In this document: positions 11,768 through 22,977 of the stretch, piece by piece
Position numbering within the stretch: the first letter of the stretch is position 1
How the letters are laid out: each line of letters begins with the position of its first letter
DNA from: Carallia brachiata
Lineage: Eukaryota; Streptophyta; Magnoliopsida; Malpighiales; Rhizophoraceae
Direction of reading: 5' to 3'
Assembly (NCBI GenBank): GCA_021464245.1
Contig: JADCRB010000118.1
Coordinates: 4,094,056-4,158,055, forward strand
DNA: 64,000 nucleotides
Notes under the pieces: model-generated
Told to the model about the DNA's origin: nothing
Database searches by the model: none
Seen by the model: only the letters and a program-made list of their open reading frames with translations
Program-made: the position numbers and the translations under genes

Positions 11768-13878
11768 ATGGCAGCATTGCTCAGATCATTTCATCTTCTA
11801 CCTACTCTTCTTATGTGCTGCAAACACTTGGCCTTGGCTCAAGACGCGGGGCAGTTCATCTACCATGGCTTCAATGGAGCCAATCTTAGTCTCAGAGGGT
11901 CAGCAAATGTCCATTCCAATGGTCTGCTAGAGCTCACAAACACTTCAAACCAACAAATTGGTCATGCCTTCTTCCCTTTGCCTTTCAAGTTCAATACCTC
12001 TTCACCCAACACTTCTGAGTCCCTGTCATTTTCGACAAGCTTTGTGTTTGCCATGGTTCCTGAGACTCCTACTAGTGGTGGGCATGGCCTTGCCTTCACT
12101 GTCTCACCATCTGTAGAGTTCTGGGGTGCCATAGCAACTCAATATCTGGGCCTCTTCAATTCTACATCACTCGGCTTATCTTCAAACCATGTGCTTGCCA
12201 TCGAGCTGGACACAGTTCAGAATCCTGAATTTCAGGATATCGATGAAAACCATGTTGGAATAGATATCAACAACTTGACTTCTATTCAATCTGCTCCGGC
12301 AGGTTACTTTCAGGAACATGAGCAAGAGAATGTGAGCCTGCAGCTCAACAGTGGGAAACCAATGCAGGTGTGGATAGATTATCATGAAGAGGAGAAGCTT
12401 CTGAATGTAAGTTTAGCTCCTATAGAAACCAAGAAGCCAGAGAGGCCTCTCTTGTCAACAAGTACTGATATTTCTTTGCTCTCTTGGATTCTATGTATGT
12501 CGGTTTCTCGTCCTCCACTGGTTCAGCAGCGAGTTATCATTACATTCTTGGGTGGAGCTTCAACAAAAGTGGACAAGCTCAAAGCCTTGATGCTTCAAAG
12601 CTTCCTTCACTTCCCACTCGCAGAGAATCTGGGAACAGTCCACAATTGAAAATTATGCTGCCGGTGATGACAGCATTTGCCATACTAATGGCAATCAGTT
12701 TAACTGCTTATATAATGAGGAAGAAATATGAGGAAATACGCGAAGATTGGGAACAGCAATATGGTCCTCAGAGATTTTCCTACAGGGATCTTTATAAAGC
12801 AACTAAGGGTTTCAAAGACACAGAGATCCTTGGATCAGGGGGTTTTGGCAAGGTTTACAAAGGAGTACTACCGTCTTCCAATCTAGAAGTCGCGATCAAG
12901 AGAGTGTCAAATAGCTCAATACAAGGAATGAAAGAATTTGTGGCTGAAATTGCTAGCATGGGAAGGCTAAGGCATAGGAACTTGGTGCAACTCCTGGGCT
13001 ACTGCCGGCGAAAGAGAGAACTGTTATTAGTTTATGAGTATATGGCCAATGGAAGCGTTGACAAGTTCTTATTTAGCAGTGAAAAACCCAAACTTGATTG
13101 GATACAGCGGTATCAAATCATCAAAGGAGTAGCATCCGCTCTTTTTTACCTCCATGAGGAGTGGGAACAAGTTGTTCTGCATAGAGATGTGAAAGCCAGC
13201 AATGTTCTCCTAGATGCAGAGTTCAATGGAAGGCTAGGAGATTTTGGACTGGCTAAGTTCCATGATCATGGTTCCATTCCTCAAACAACACGCGTGGTCG
13301 GGACCGTGGGATATCTAGATCCTGAGCTTACTAGCACAGGAAGAGCCACTACCAGCAGTGATGTTTTCTCTTTTGGGATTTTTATGCTGGAAGTGGCCTG
13401 TGGAAGGAGGCCAATAGAGCGGCAAAGACCGCCTGAGGAGGTGATTTTGTTTGACTGGGTCCTTAAAACTTACAGAAGAGGGGCCATTCTTGGGACAAGT
13501 GATCCTAAATTGGAAGGCAATTATGTAGTGGAAGAAATGGAACTGGTTTTGAAGTTAGGCCTACTGTGTGCATACCGTACGCCAGCTTCTAGGCCTAGCA
13601 TGAGGCAACTGGTTCAATATTTAGATAAAAATGCCACCTTGCCTGAGATAACTACACATGGTGCTTGTATTGATTTACTTCTTCATAGCCATGAAGTATC
13701 CAAGGAAACGATATTGCCAGTTACCAATTTTCCACTTACTGATTCTACATATAATTTTTCTTTTATTCCATGTCTCAGACTGAGACTGATTCAATTCTCA
13801 AGAGTGGCCGTTGAACTAGAGAAGTGGTTCTTCATTCGTACATGGGATATTGAAGAATGTATTGGAGATTGGCCTTGA
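11768..13878 (+). pseudogene. L-type lectin-domain receptor kinase (copy A), frameshifted between lectin and transmembrane domains
   Basis: This is an intronless plasma-membrane receptor kinase of the L-type LecRK family. ATG 11768 begins a signal peptide (MAALLRSFHLLPTLLMCCK), followed by a legume-lectin domain to about 12470. A one-base loss in a T-run near 12472 (three T here, four in copy B) ends that frame at 12649. The kinase half continues in another frame: transmembrane segment at about 12650-12720, VAIK lysine at 12898-12900, HRD at 13180, DFG at 13240, and DPE in place of APE at 13318. A second small shift after 13740 gives a different, longer C-terminus from copy B. As read, no single protein joins lectin and kinase, so it is a pseudogene or carries a sequence error. 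Confidence 0.85.
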
Positions 13879-15164
13879 ATATTATGCTTGTGAAGGGGAA
13901 GGTTCACTTTGCTGTTATGGCAGTTGCAGTGACTTTTTTCCAGCAACTAATAGCTTTCAACTTCTCTTCTGTAATGACTTCTGTGCTTGTAATGATGTTT
14001 AGGCATGGTACTTCATGCTATGCTGTTTTGCTTTACTTTATATTCAAGTAATCTAGCTAAGTGGAATTCGGTAAATGCTTGCATGCTTAGGTAAAGTACT
14101 GTTAAATATGGTCAGCTTGTACTTTAATCTCTTGTATCTTTTGTAAAGCTACACATATATGAAAATGCATTATGAATGGCATTGTTACTATTGCCATTTT
14201 ATTGACTCCCTTCTTTTATTTTTCACTTTTCCTTTCTCTGCTGCTTTCTGTTGTGTTTTTCAGCAGAAACTTGTATTAGCTGCAAGTTTTACTCTTCAGG
14301 TTTCTTATTATTTCTGCTAACCCAGCCAATAGATGTACACGGGTTCAGGCTCAACCAATGTAACGTACAACACAGAATGCTTAGAAAATGTAGCATGTGA
14401 CAGTTTTTTGGAAAATCAACTTTCAACAATGCTATGTTTTTTCTAACCTCGTTACAATGGCAAACAACCTGCTCCTATAAACATTCTAAGCAACTGTTAA
14501 ACCTTAGTGTTCGTAGGAATTGGAATTTGATCTAGAACTAAGAGTTTAGGTAGTTTTATTACTAGAACTTGTGGTTAATAGCATCCCTCTCCATAAGTTG
14601 ATTGTTCTGATTATCCCTAATAGCTCCGTGGTTACTATAGTTGACCACATATTCTTTGTGCATGTTTATGTTTCTAATTGTTAATTACAATTATATATTA
14701 AATCATTAAAAATATACAATTAATGATCATAATAATGTAACATATAAACCCGTATTTTTAGAGAGATTCAATTCAATACGTCCATATAATTTTTTCATAC
14801 CAATATCTATTTTTTTATATTTATCCAAATTCCATACCAATATCAGAGGACTTAATTGGAGGAATCAAACCTTGGGCTAGGGAATTTAGCCAATTTAGCA
14901 AACCTGGGATTATGCTCACTATTTTCAACCACCCATGTCATCGATTATTATTATTATTTTTTGGGTGTTTTTGGCTAATACATAGCAAAATATCTTCTCC
15001 GAGATGACAAGGGAAACCTAAGCACGCACCTTGTCATCTAGCTATATATATATATATAGGTAACTTTGAAGAAGTCACAAAGCAGAAAATCAAACCAGCC
15101 TTATTATTTTCAGAAACTCCCACTGAATCCAACCAAAGTATACCATTTCACCATAAATTTTTTC

Positions 15165-16034
15165 GATTGTGTGGAAGTGTGATCGTGGATTTTGAAGTTT
15201 AGTTTTAAACTAGCAACTATATCAAGGGGGAGTGTTAAGGTGATGTAGTAGTCGAAACAGACAACCAGTAATTTGAATAGTGACAACATGCAGAGCAAAG
15301 GAAAAAGGAAGCAACAGGTGCAGCAACCAATGAACAGTAACACCACATAAAGCAGCAGGAGCAGCAGCAAAAAGAACAGTAACATCACATGATGGAGCAA
15401 CCAAAGCAACAATGTTGGAGACGTTGTTGAAAATATATATTACTTAGCATGCAAATTGGATCCCTCTTTGTCTTGTAGTGCATACTTTTAGATACATACA
15501 CGCACGAGTCATGGTTGGCATACTTTAACAATTAATATGTATGCATGTATGAAATGAGTGATGGATCGTTATTTGTCTTATGTGCATGGAAATAATCAAC
15601 TTTTCACATAAATAGAAATTAATTAGTCAAAATTGTGAGGTAATTGGGTTTGTTAGTTTATGTTCATATATGCAAGTTAGTATATCTAGCCGAAATTTAT
15701 TGAATTTGTTCATATATATTTGTAAGTCTATAAAAAGTATGCAATGATGAGTGTATTGGTGTAAGAAACATAATGGAGGAAAAATGTAGAAGTTTATGAG
15801 ATTGTGTGAGAGTCAGGTCTACGATCATTATCTTAACCTAAGAAATGAAGTTTATATTTTATACAATATTTTTGAGTTATAAAAATAATTATTTCTTTTA
15901 TTTTAGTCTCAATTATAGAGTTTATTTTTACTACAAAAATATTCTTTCTTCGCACACATGTCTTGTTGTTAAATCAATAATAATATCTATGTATCCAAAT
16001 TTCTAACTAGGTGAGCTATCTCAAAATTCTAACA
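15165..16034 (+). mobile_element. Copia 3' end: polypurine tract plus one LTR
   Basis: The motif AAGGGGGAG at 15225-15232 is immediately followed by TGTTAAGG. This is the usual polypurine-tract/3'-LTR junction of plant Copia elements. The LTR then runs about 800 bp from TGTTA at 15233 to TAACA at 16034, with matching inverted ends. Copy B of the duplication lacks this whole interval and joins straight across it. No 5' half is present. Confidence 0.55.
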
Positions 16035-16526
16035 GACTGACTAAGCCTAAATGTCTTAGATGTTGACTACTCCCATGTTTGATTAAAATTGGCCGCCAAC
16101 CCTTTTGTGCAAACCTTGAGTGAAGCGATCAGACGTAGGAAATTGAAAGTTATCATTTTCATTAATGAAATGCAGTATTCAGCTGTCATTCATTATTCTA
16201 ATTAAAATAAGACAAGAGTCAGCCATTCATGGCCTCCTTTTCTCACTATCATGCTTGAGTGTTTTCAACATGATGTCCATGAAATAATGATTAAAACTTC
16301 CAGCAAATTAAAAACTATTATTCAAGTCAGGATGAAAGTGTTATTCTTCCTGAGGATTTCCTTTTTTTTTTTTGGCTTTGCATGATTCAGCATTGAATGC
16401 TAACTGCTTGGTCTCCCATGACTGTGGGAAAGTCGCAAGCAGGTGGAAATAGTTAAAAAGAAGAAAACTTGATTGGACTAGCACATAAATTTTATTGGAT
16501 TGGTACATAAACTGTTAGTGTTGCAG

Positions 16527-17071
16527 AGGACTTCTTTAGGGATATCCAAGAAGAATTCCAGAACTGGGAAGCCAGTGCTACATCACAAAGGAAGCCAAAG
16601 AGTCTATGGGAAGAACTAGCGGTGCGGCCCTATTGTCTTTTACAGCTCCTATATGTGATGGTTTAAACATACACATAGACGTACATGCACCCACATGCAC
16701 GCTACTCGTGCTAGCGCACGCGCACACACAAACAGATGGTTCCTATCCATCTGTGGATTCTTCTGTTAAATATGTTTAGCCAGCATACCAAATGATTCTC
16801 AAAGAAACTCCTTCACATACCATGTAACTTCATTGGTAAGAGATCGGGGAGGAGTTTGTGGAATTTTCTAGAGAAAGAGCTCAACATAACAGATGCAGAT
16901 GCCGAAACAGACGATGATGGATCTCGAGAATACAACTCTTTCACAAGTCCTGGAACGACAAGGACAGGAGATGGCATAAAAAATGAATATGGCAAGGACA
17001 GCAACATTGAGAACAACATACATGAGATTGAAGCTACTCTTGCTAAGTTGACAAAGGAATTGGGCCTATAG
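16527..17071 (+). pseudogene. 3' exons of a plastid-type DnaJ-related protein
   Basis: After a TTGCAG acceptor, an exon reads EDFFRDIQEEFQNWEASAT and continues to PKSLWEELA (to about 16621). A second part from about 16843 reads IGEEFVEF, then LEKELNITDADAE, an acidic stretch, and ends IEATLAKLTKELGL-stop at 17071. From memory this matches the C-terminal region of plant J-domain proteins of the DJC73/At5g59610 type. An extra T at about 16865 shifts the frame between EEFVEF and LEKELN. There is no J domain in the window, as the segment starts just past the duplication edge. It is a fragment. Confidence 0.55.
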
Positions 17072-17552
17072 CAAGGAAATTCATCCTGTCATTAATAGCA
17101 TAAGGTCAATGGCAAGTTGCACTCATGAGAAAACTCCGTGAGAACTAATAATATGATCGAGGAAACTCGTTGACTTCACTGGAAACTTCCAAGTTCTAAA
17201 AAAGGGGTTCCATTAAAAACCATATTGGAGAAGTCGTGAATGCACGGCAACTTGTGTTTCCTGTGACTGAACTGGAAATCTTGACAACAATAATGATGAA
17301 CTGCTGGTGAAAGTGCTCATCTTTTGTTGTTTGCAATGTAATTCTGTACATTAAGATAGGAGCTTCTACATGTGGAAGACTTACCTGTAACAATGATGAA
17401 ATTATGTGTTGTAGCAACATCTCTATAAATTTGAAATTCTTTAGTATGTTTACAAGCAAAAAATGCGAAAGAACATTGGAGAGTATTTATTGGGCCATAA
17501 GGTATAATGTAATGTAATAAAATACAATCAGATGATAAATGCCCAGCTAAGA
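17072..17552. other. Intergenic, nothing recognised
   Basis: Possibly 3' untranslated sequence of the DnaJ-like fragment. No coding or repeat signal was seen. Confidence 0.4.
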
Positions 17553-20500
17553 GGGGATCCTAATCTCAGCACCAAGCTGCACTCAACAAGGGGGAAATAG
17601 ATCAAATATTGTCATTCATACTGCTATCAGACGAAATAATAAAGCAAGATCCAGGATATCACTGTAACTCTTACCTCAAGGATATTTCAGGCAGTTCCCA
17701 ACTCACCAATGTTATAACCCCTCATAGAATACAGTCCACCGAGTGTAAAAGCATCATAACTTGGCAGGTCTCCAACACAGCCACCATAATGGTCGTGAAG
17801 GACTAGCACAGGGGGTGGTGGTTTGCTAGCACCTTCCTCCACATGCTTCAATTGAATAAATTGAGTTATTGTCAGCTAGTGTCGATTGAAGAAGGGAAAG
17901 TTGTTGCTAATGCCAAGACCGTGGTCCACCTGTAAAACAAAAAACACAAAACATTAAATATAAGAACCAGTCAAAGGTGATGCACATATATTTCTATATA
18001 GAAGGAAACACCAACTGTTTAGTTCACCAAAAGAACTTGATGGATATTTGCAGACATATAACTCAAGGAAAAATCTGCAACAATAAGACATTCATGTTAA
18101 ATGGGCTGCTTTCTTGAACTCTACATCAATACTTATACACCTGGATCTATTCTTGGCAACAACACCAATATGAAGGGTCCTGAATCTGAATCTTTGGGTA
18201 TAGGGGTAATGACAAATTTGGTTTCAGGAGTTAATATAGATGTAGGAGGGAAAATTACCTTGCAAAAGCACATTTAACAATTTATTCTCTTCCCCCATAT
18301 TTTCTTTATGATCTAGGGTAGGGCTGTCTTAAATGAGACCAAGGGAGATGTTTGGCAATAAAAAGGATTGACTCATTTTGGCTCTGAATAAACCATGAAG
18401 TGCAAAAATTAAACATTCTTAAACAAGTGACAATTTAGAGTTAGCTTGGTTGCAAAAGACTTATGTAAGTAGATAGTTAGAATTGGGCTTACTATTCACA
18501 TTATAACTAGGATGCCAGTGACGGAGAAAATCCCCAAGGTTTTCAGAATAATACTGACCTGGAATACATTTCTCTCACCAACTACGGCTCCATTTACAAA
18601 TGTGGTACTATCACGAGTGATATTTGCTTGTAAAAATGCTATTCGATCAATGCCAGGACCATTAAGGTTGGTAGTCCATCTGCACTAATTCCTCCACTTG
18701 GCAACACTGTTTGACCATTGGCAGAGATATGACTATTTTCATCGTGTGTTGTTATCTCTTCCATCACAAGTTAGTAAGTGAATTTACTTTGACGGGTGAA
18801 ATTCTGGTTGGCACAAGTTAATAAGAACAGAATAGGAAAACAATCTAATTCACATATTTCAAAAAATTGCAAAAAACATCTGAGGATATAGAAGAAGTAT
18901 TGTTAATAACCTCCGTGATATTGGCCTTGATGCCAGCCTGATCAACCCATGTAGGAGGGATCTCATCCACTCCTGGACCACCAATGAAAATTGGACTCAG
19001 CTTCCAGCTGTTGAAGTAGCTTGCACGAAGAGTATGATTGCAAGGATTATACACACCATCCAAATATGGGTGAACATATTCAAGCTTAGAAGCAAGATGT
19101 CCTGAGGAAAGGATCAACCACTAAGATTTTCCTAAAAGTTTTTTTTTTCTAATATTGTGACTCTTGGGTAAGTATTGAGGAATTATGCCTAAGACAATTT
19201 AGGTGCCAACATTGCATATGTTGAGAAATCACCTGAGGCAAGAAGAAATTGCTGGTGGTTATCGAACCCAGGATGGATCGGTTCAGTCCCTTGATGTTGC
19301 GATGTTCAAAAGAAACCATGCCACCAAGCTGGCATGATGCCTGAAAAGAATAGCAATGATATTTAACTGAAATTTTGACACCGAAAGGTCTACAAAACCT
19401 GGACCACAAGTGTTCAGTTGTACACAAACAAATGCTAAGTGCATAAGTGGGTATACATACCAATGTGGGACGTCCTCCCCTTCCAGGAACAATACTCTAC
19501 TCTGTACTGACTTCAGCTGATTTTGGATCCAGTTCTTTAAGTTTAATCTCAACAATAATTCCTCCCTCATTCTTTTCATCAGGCCTTGGGTTAACCTCAA
19601 TATTCGAAAATAAGGCAAGCGAGCTTATGTTCGTCAAAGCCTGTTTTCCAGCTTCAATATTAAAGACTTGACCTTGTCGAGGCTGTAAATCAACAAGTAA
19701 ATACAAGCAAGAAATCAGCTCATGAACTTGTAAACAAACAACCAAGCCATGAACCTAAAACTTCAACCCAACAGAAAATCACCCAAAAAAAGATATGGTG
19801 GAAATGAAACGTTGCCATACCAATACACATAATAGGTGTACGCCCTCTGAATTTATGTGAATTCCAGTTAATCAAACAAGAAGACTTACAACATCAACGC
19901 AGTATGCTATGCCTTGCACACAGATACTACATAAGGATTTCCAAAAACACCAATATGCAATCTTGCTAATTCACATTTGCTACTTCTGAAAGGAGTTATC
20001 TAATTAAATTTACTCCGTAACTTTACAATTACATCTATTGGCCGTGTGCAACAAACTAAAAACATAATTAAATGTCCTACTACAAATTCACCTGCTTGGG
20101 AAACTTTCTCTTGATAACAGGAATCTGAGCATGCCCTTCGACGACATTGCCAAGCTGATCCTGGAACTAAATAACTAGCTGAGTAACATCTCCCTCCACA
20201 ACCTCACAAACAACCTCCTTAGTATTCAAATTCCCAAAGTTCACAACTTGGGTAGAAGAATAACCTTCATCATGATACCATTTCTGCACTCTGTCTCTGA
20301 TTTTCTACAGCAGCCTTGCACTAACCTTCCCTTGCTCACTCAACATCTGCAGCACCTCCCCGTGGACCGCCGCGAGCAGTAAACAAGGCCTGGCCTTCTC
20401 TATCCTGGCTCTTGAAATACTCCAACTTCTCCTTGTCCGTCATATCCTGGTCCATTTCGATCGGTTTCGTTTGCGGCATTAGTCCAACGTTAATGCACTG

Positions 20501-21295
20501 AAACTTGTCCGCCGACTGCCACGTGCTTTCCGTGCATGAGATCGTTAAGGCCATGGTCCCGTCCGGATTTGCTTTCCCTTCCATTTCCACTTTCTCGAAC
20601 ATTCAGCAAGTGGCTACCGTTTCCAGATCCTTCTGGAGCTGGGCTTTGGCGTAGACCCTGCGTGGCCGGAGCGAGACCATCTTGAAAAAGGAGTCCTCCA
20701 AGCCGGCGGTTATCCATCGCCACCGGTCAAAGAAGTGGATGTTGGAGACTTTGTACTTCTTGAATCCGCTGAGCTTGTTTAATTGGACCACAATGTTTGC
20801 CGGCAGACCGTGAGAATCCCACTCTTGCGATTGCGACTCATCGACGATTGCCAGTGCCAGAGAAAACAGCCTCTTCCAGAATCCTCCACCCTCCCCGCCA
20901 CTACCTCCTCCATCACCCCCACGTCCACCTCCTCCACCGAACCAATCACCGCCACCAAATCCTCCGGTCTCGTTGTCCAACAGGGAAGCGATTGGGGCAA
21001 TTCGAAAGGGCAGAGTGGCGGCAGAAGCGGATGCACCGGCAACCAGTAGGGACCTGGAAAATGACTTAAGTAGGGAATTACGAGACTTAGAATTCCCGGG
21101 ACGCTGGCTTTCCTGAGAAGAAATGAAGGACGAAGAGGAAGAAGATAAATCGCATTTGAAGGAAAGAGCGGCGTCCACGCAGAGTGGAGAGGACACGACG
21201 GCGCTGGTCATGCGGTGGGAAGAGAATGATAAAGAAGAGGAGGAGATAGGAGCGTTAGAGAGGAGATTGGTGGGCGCCGCTGAGAAAGAAGACAC
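17553..21295 (-). pseudogene. Pseudogene of the plastid outer-envelope import channel Toc75 (TOC75-III type)
   Basis: Toc75 is the beta-barrel pore of the chloroplast protein translocon. The minus strand starts at ATG 21295 with a Ser-rich transit peptide. The Gly-rich spacer typical of Toc75 follows (20970-20880), then EWDSHGLPANIVVQLNKLSG and the POTRA region. Later pieces in order are VVNFGNLNTKEVVCEVVEGD (20260-20200), VEIKLKELDPKSAEVSTE (to 19500), FEHRNIKGLNRS (about 19300), LEYVHPYLDGVYNP (19085-19035) and VLVLHDHYGGCVGDLPSYDAF (about 17800-17740). The introns survive, so it is not a retrocopy. Damage includes nonsense codons at 20603-20605, 20305-20307, 20167-20169, 19497-19499 and 17876-17878, a deletion with frameshift near 20400, and loss of everything past GAEIRIP at about 17555. 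Confidence 0.93.
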
Positions 21296-21389
21296 AGATG
21301 GTAGGCGGCGTGGCCGGCGGAGGAAAACAGAGGATGAGAGAGAGATAAAACGGAGACGAGCAGAGACGGAAAAAAGATGGAGGTTTTAG

Positions 21390-22314
21390 GGAGGGGATAT
21401 CCAATTTTTTCGTTTTAAATTTTCGTATTTTTTTTTATATAAATTATAAATTTTTTTAATATTTTATTTGAGTTGTAAATATTTTAATTTTTTATTAAAT
21501 TAATTTTTTTTATTTATAAAACGTAGTTAATTTTAAAATGTAGTTAAATTAATAAAAATTATTAAAAATATTAAATAAATTAATTAAATATTTTTTATTA
21601 ATAAATATGTGTATAAAATATTTTTTAATTAATAAATATAAGAATTAAATATGTAAAATGTATATTTTTTATGAAAAAAATTTTTAATTAGTATATTTAA
21701 TTTTTTAAAATAATTTTTATAAAGTTAAAATTATTTTTGTAATAGATTGGTTACTTTTTTTTTAATAAATAGACTAATTTAATATAAAATTAAAAAATTT
21801 AAAATTTAAATAAAATTTTAAAAATATTTAAAATTAATGTATAAAAAATTATAAAATTTTAAAACTTATAAAATAGGTACGAAGTGAGCTTTATGCGCGA
21901 ACCACAAACGACCCAGTGAGTGGTTGTTGGTCCGTTGGTCAAACCCATCTGGGATAATTCGGGCGGGAAATCCAATGTTGTTCGTTAATCTCAACGTTAA
22001 GCGCTTGTAAGAAAGAAACAGAAACATGAACGATAAAACCGAAACCTTATCAAACATGGATTTACCCCTTTCGTGTATTTTCGCTCGTTTCAACTATTAA
22101 AAAAAGAAAATAATAAATAGATGAAATAAATAGAACGTAAAAGTAACACAGTTAATTTTTATATATATTATTTATATGTCTATTATATCAAATTTAGATG
22201 AAATTTTTTTTTATAATGTGTAATACTTATTAAAATTTAATGTGTAACAAATATATAAAAAAAATATAACAAAAAAAACCGGCCTAATGAATTTCTTTCT
22301 TCAGCTCTCAAAAT
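21390..22314. other. AT-rich intergenic DNA
   Basis: This includes the region upstream of the TOC75 pseudogene. Very high A+T, no gene, no clear inverted repeat. A modestly GC-richer patch at 21880-22090 has no recognisable coding content. Confidence 0.5.
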
Positions 22315-22590
22315 CCTACGTAAACATTGATTTTATAAGGATGAATCGTGACGATATCTATTTTTTTTTTAATCTCACCAACTTTCTAAACCCAAACCCT
22401 ATAACTAAAATAAGGAAAAGACTTGATAGGTCATTTACATATTTTTAAAGTTATCATAAAATAGTATGATCCGTTAAAATTATAAAAAAAATAAAAATAA
22501 AAAATTATTAAACATAATTAAATAAAATTATGTATTTAATTGTTATTATTTGTAAAAACCACCTTTTGTTTCTCTTAAAAGAAATCATAA
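22315..22590. repeat. Dispersed repeat, copy 2 (paired with 2572-2852)
   Basis: Same orientation and same order of landmarks as copy 1: GTAAACATTGATTTT, CGATATCTA plus T-tract, AAGGAAAAGACTTG, and a final AAAGAAATCA. It lies about 390 bp upstream of the PPR start. Confidence 0.6.
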
Positions 22591-22977
22591 AAAAAAAGTT
22601 TCTCAATCGTCCCACGCTATTTAGTGCATGTTTTTAGAGAAAAAAATCGAACTATAGATTGACTTGTTTATCACGCTATTTTTTAAAATTTAGAACTCTT
22701 TATTCTTCATCGTCCACTTCTTAATTTATTTAGAATCCTTGTTGAATGTCAAATTAGTATTTCTTACTATAAAAATATTATTACTTAACTTGAGTTTTGT
22801 TCTCTTTGTAAACCAAAAATGAAAGAAAAAAAAAAAAAAAATTTATTGAGTCAGTATTATAATTTAGATATCTCACGTCTCCGCAATATTTTGCGTCAAC
22901 TTTCAAACGCCTTTCCCGCCGCCAGTCGTGTACTCGGAGGCGTTCTTTGTTCTTTGGTAACTAATGAAGAAATTGCA

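Larger units (their letters stand above)
10403..16466 (+). repeat. Segmental duplication, copy A (lectin receptor kinase block)
   Basis: From AAAGTCCCCTTTGAATAGCA at about 10403 to a shared GCAAGCAGG...AAATAGTTAAAA block at about 16466, this segment matches 26791-31741 in the same orientation through upstream region, gene and downstream region. Copy A carries about 480 bp after the kinase gene (roughly 13850-14330) and about 870 bp of Copia remnant (15165-16034) that copy B lacks. Copy B carries a MITE that A lacks. Confidence 0.85.

Noticed and set aside
15222..15404. Minus-strand hydrophobic frames (Leu-rich)
   Set aside because: They lie in the LTR-like repeat and come from CAG/CAA-rich sequence. 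No gene is supported.
20783..21389. Plus-strand open frames opposite the TOC75 N-terminus
   Set aside because: These are antisense shadows of the Ser- and Gly-rich transit-peptide exon.
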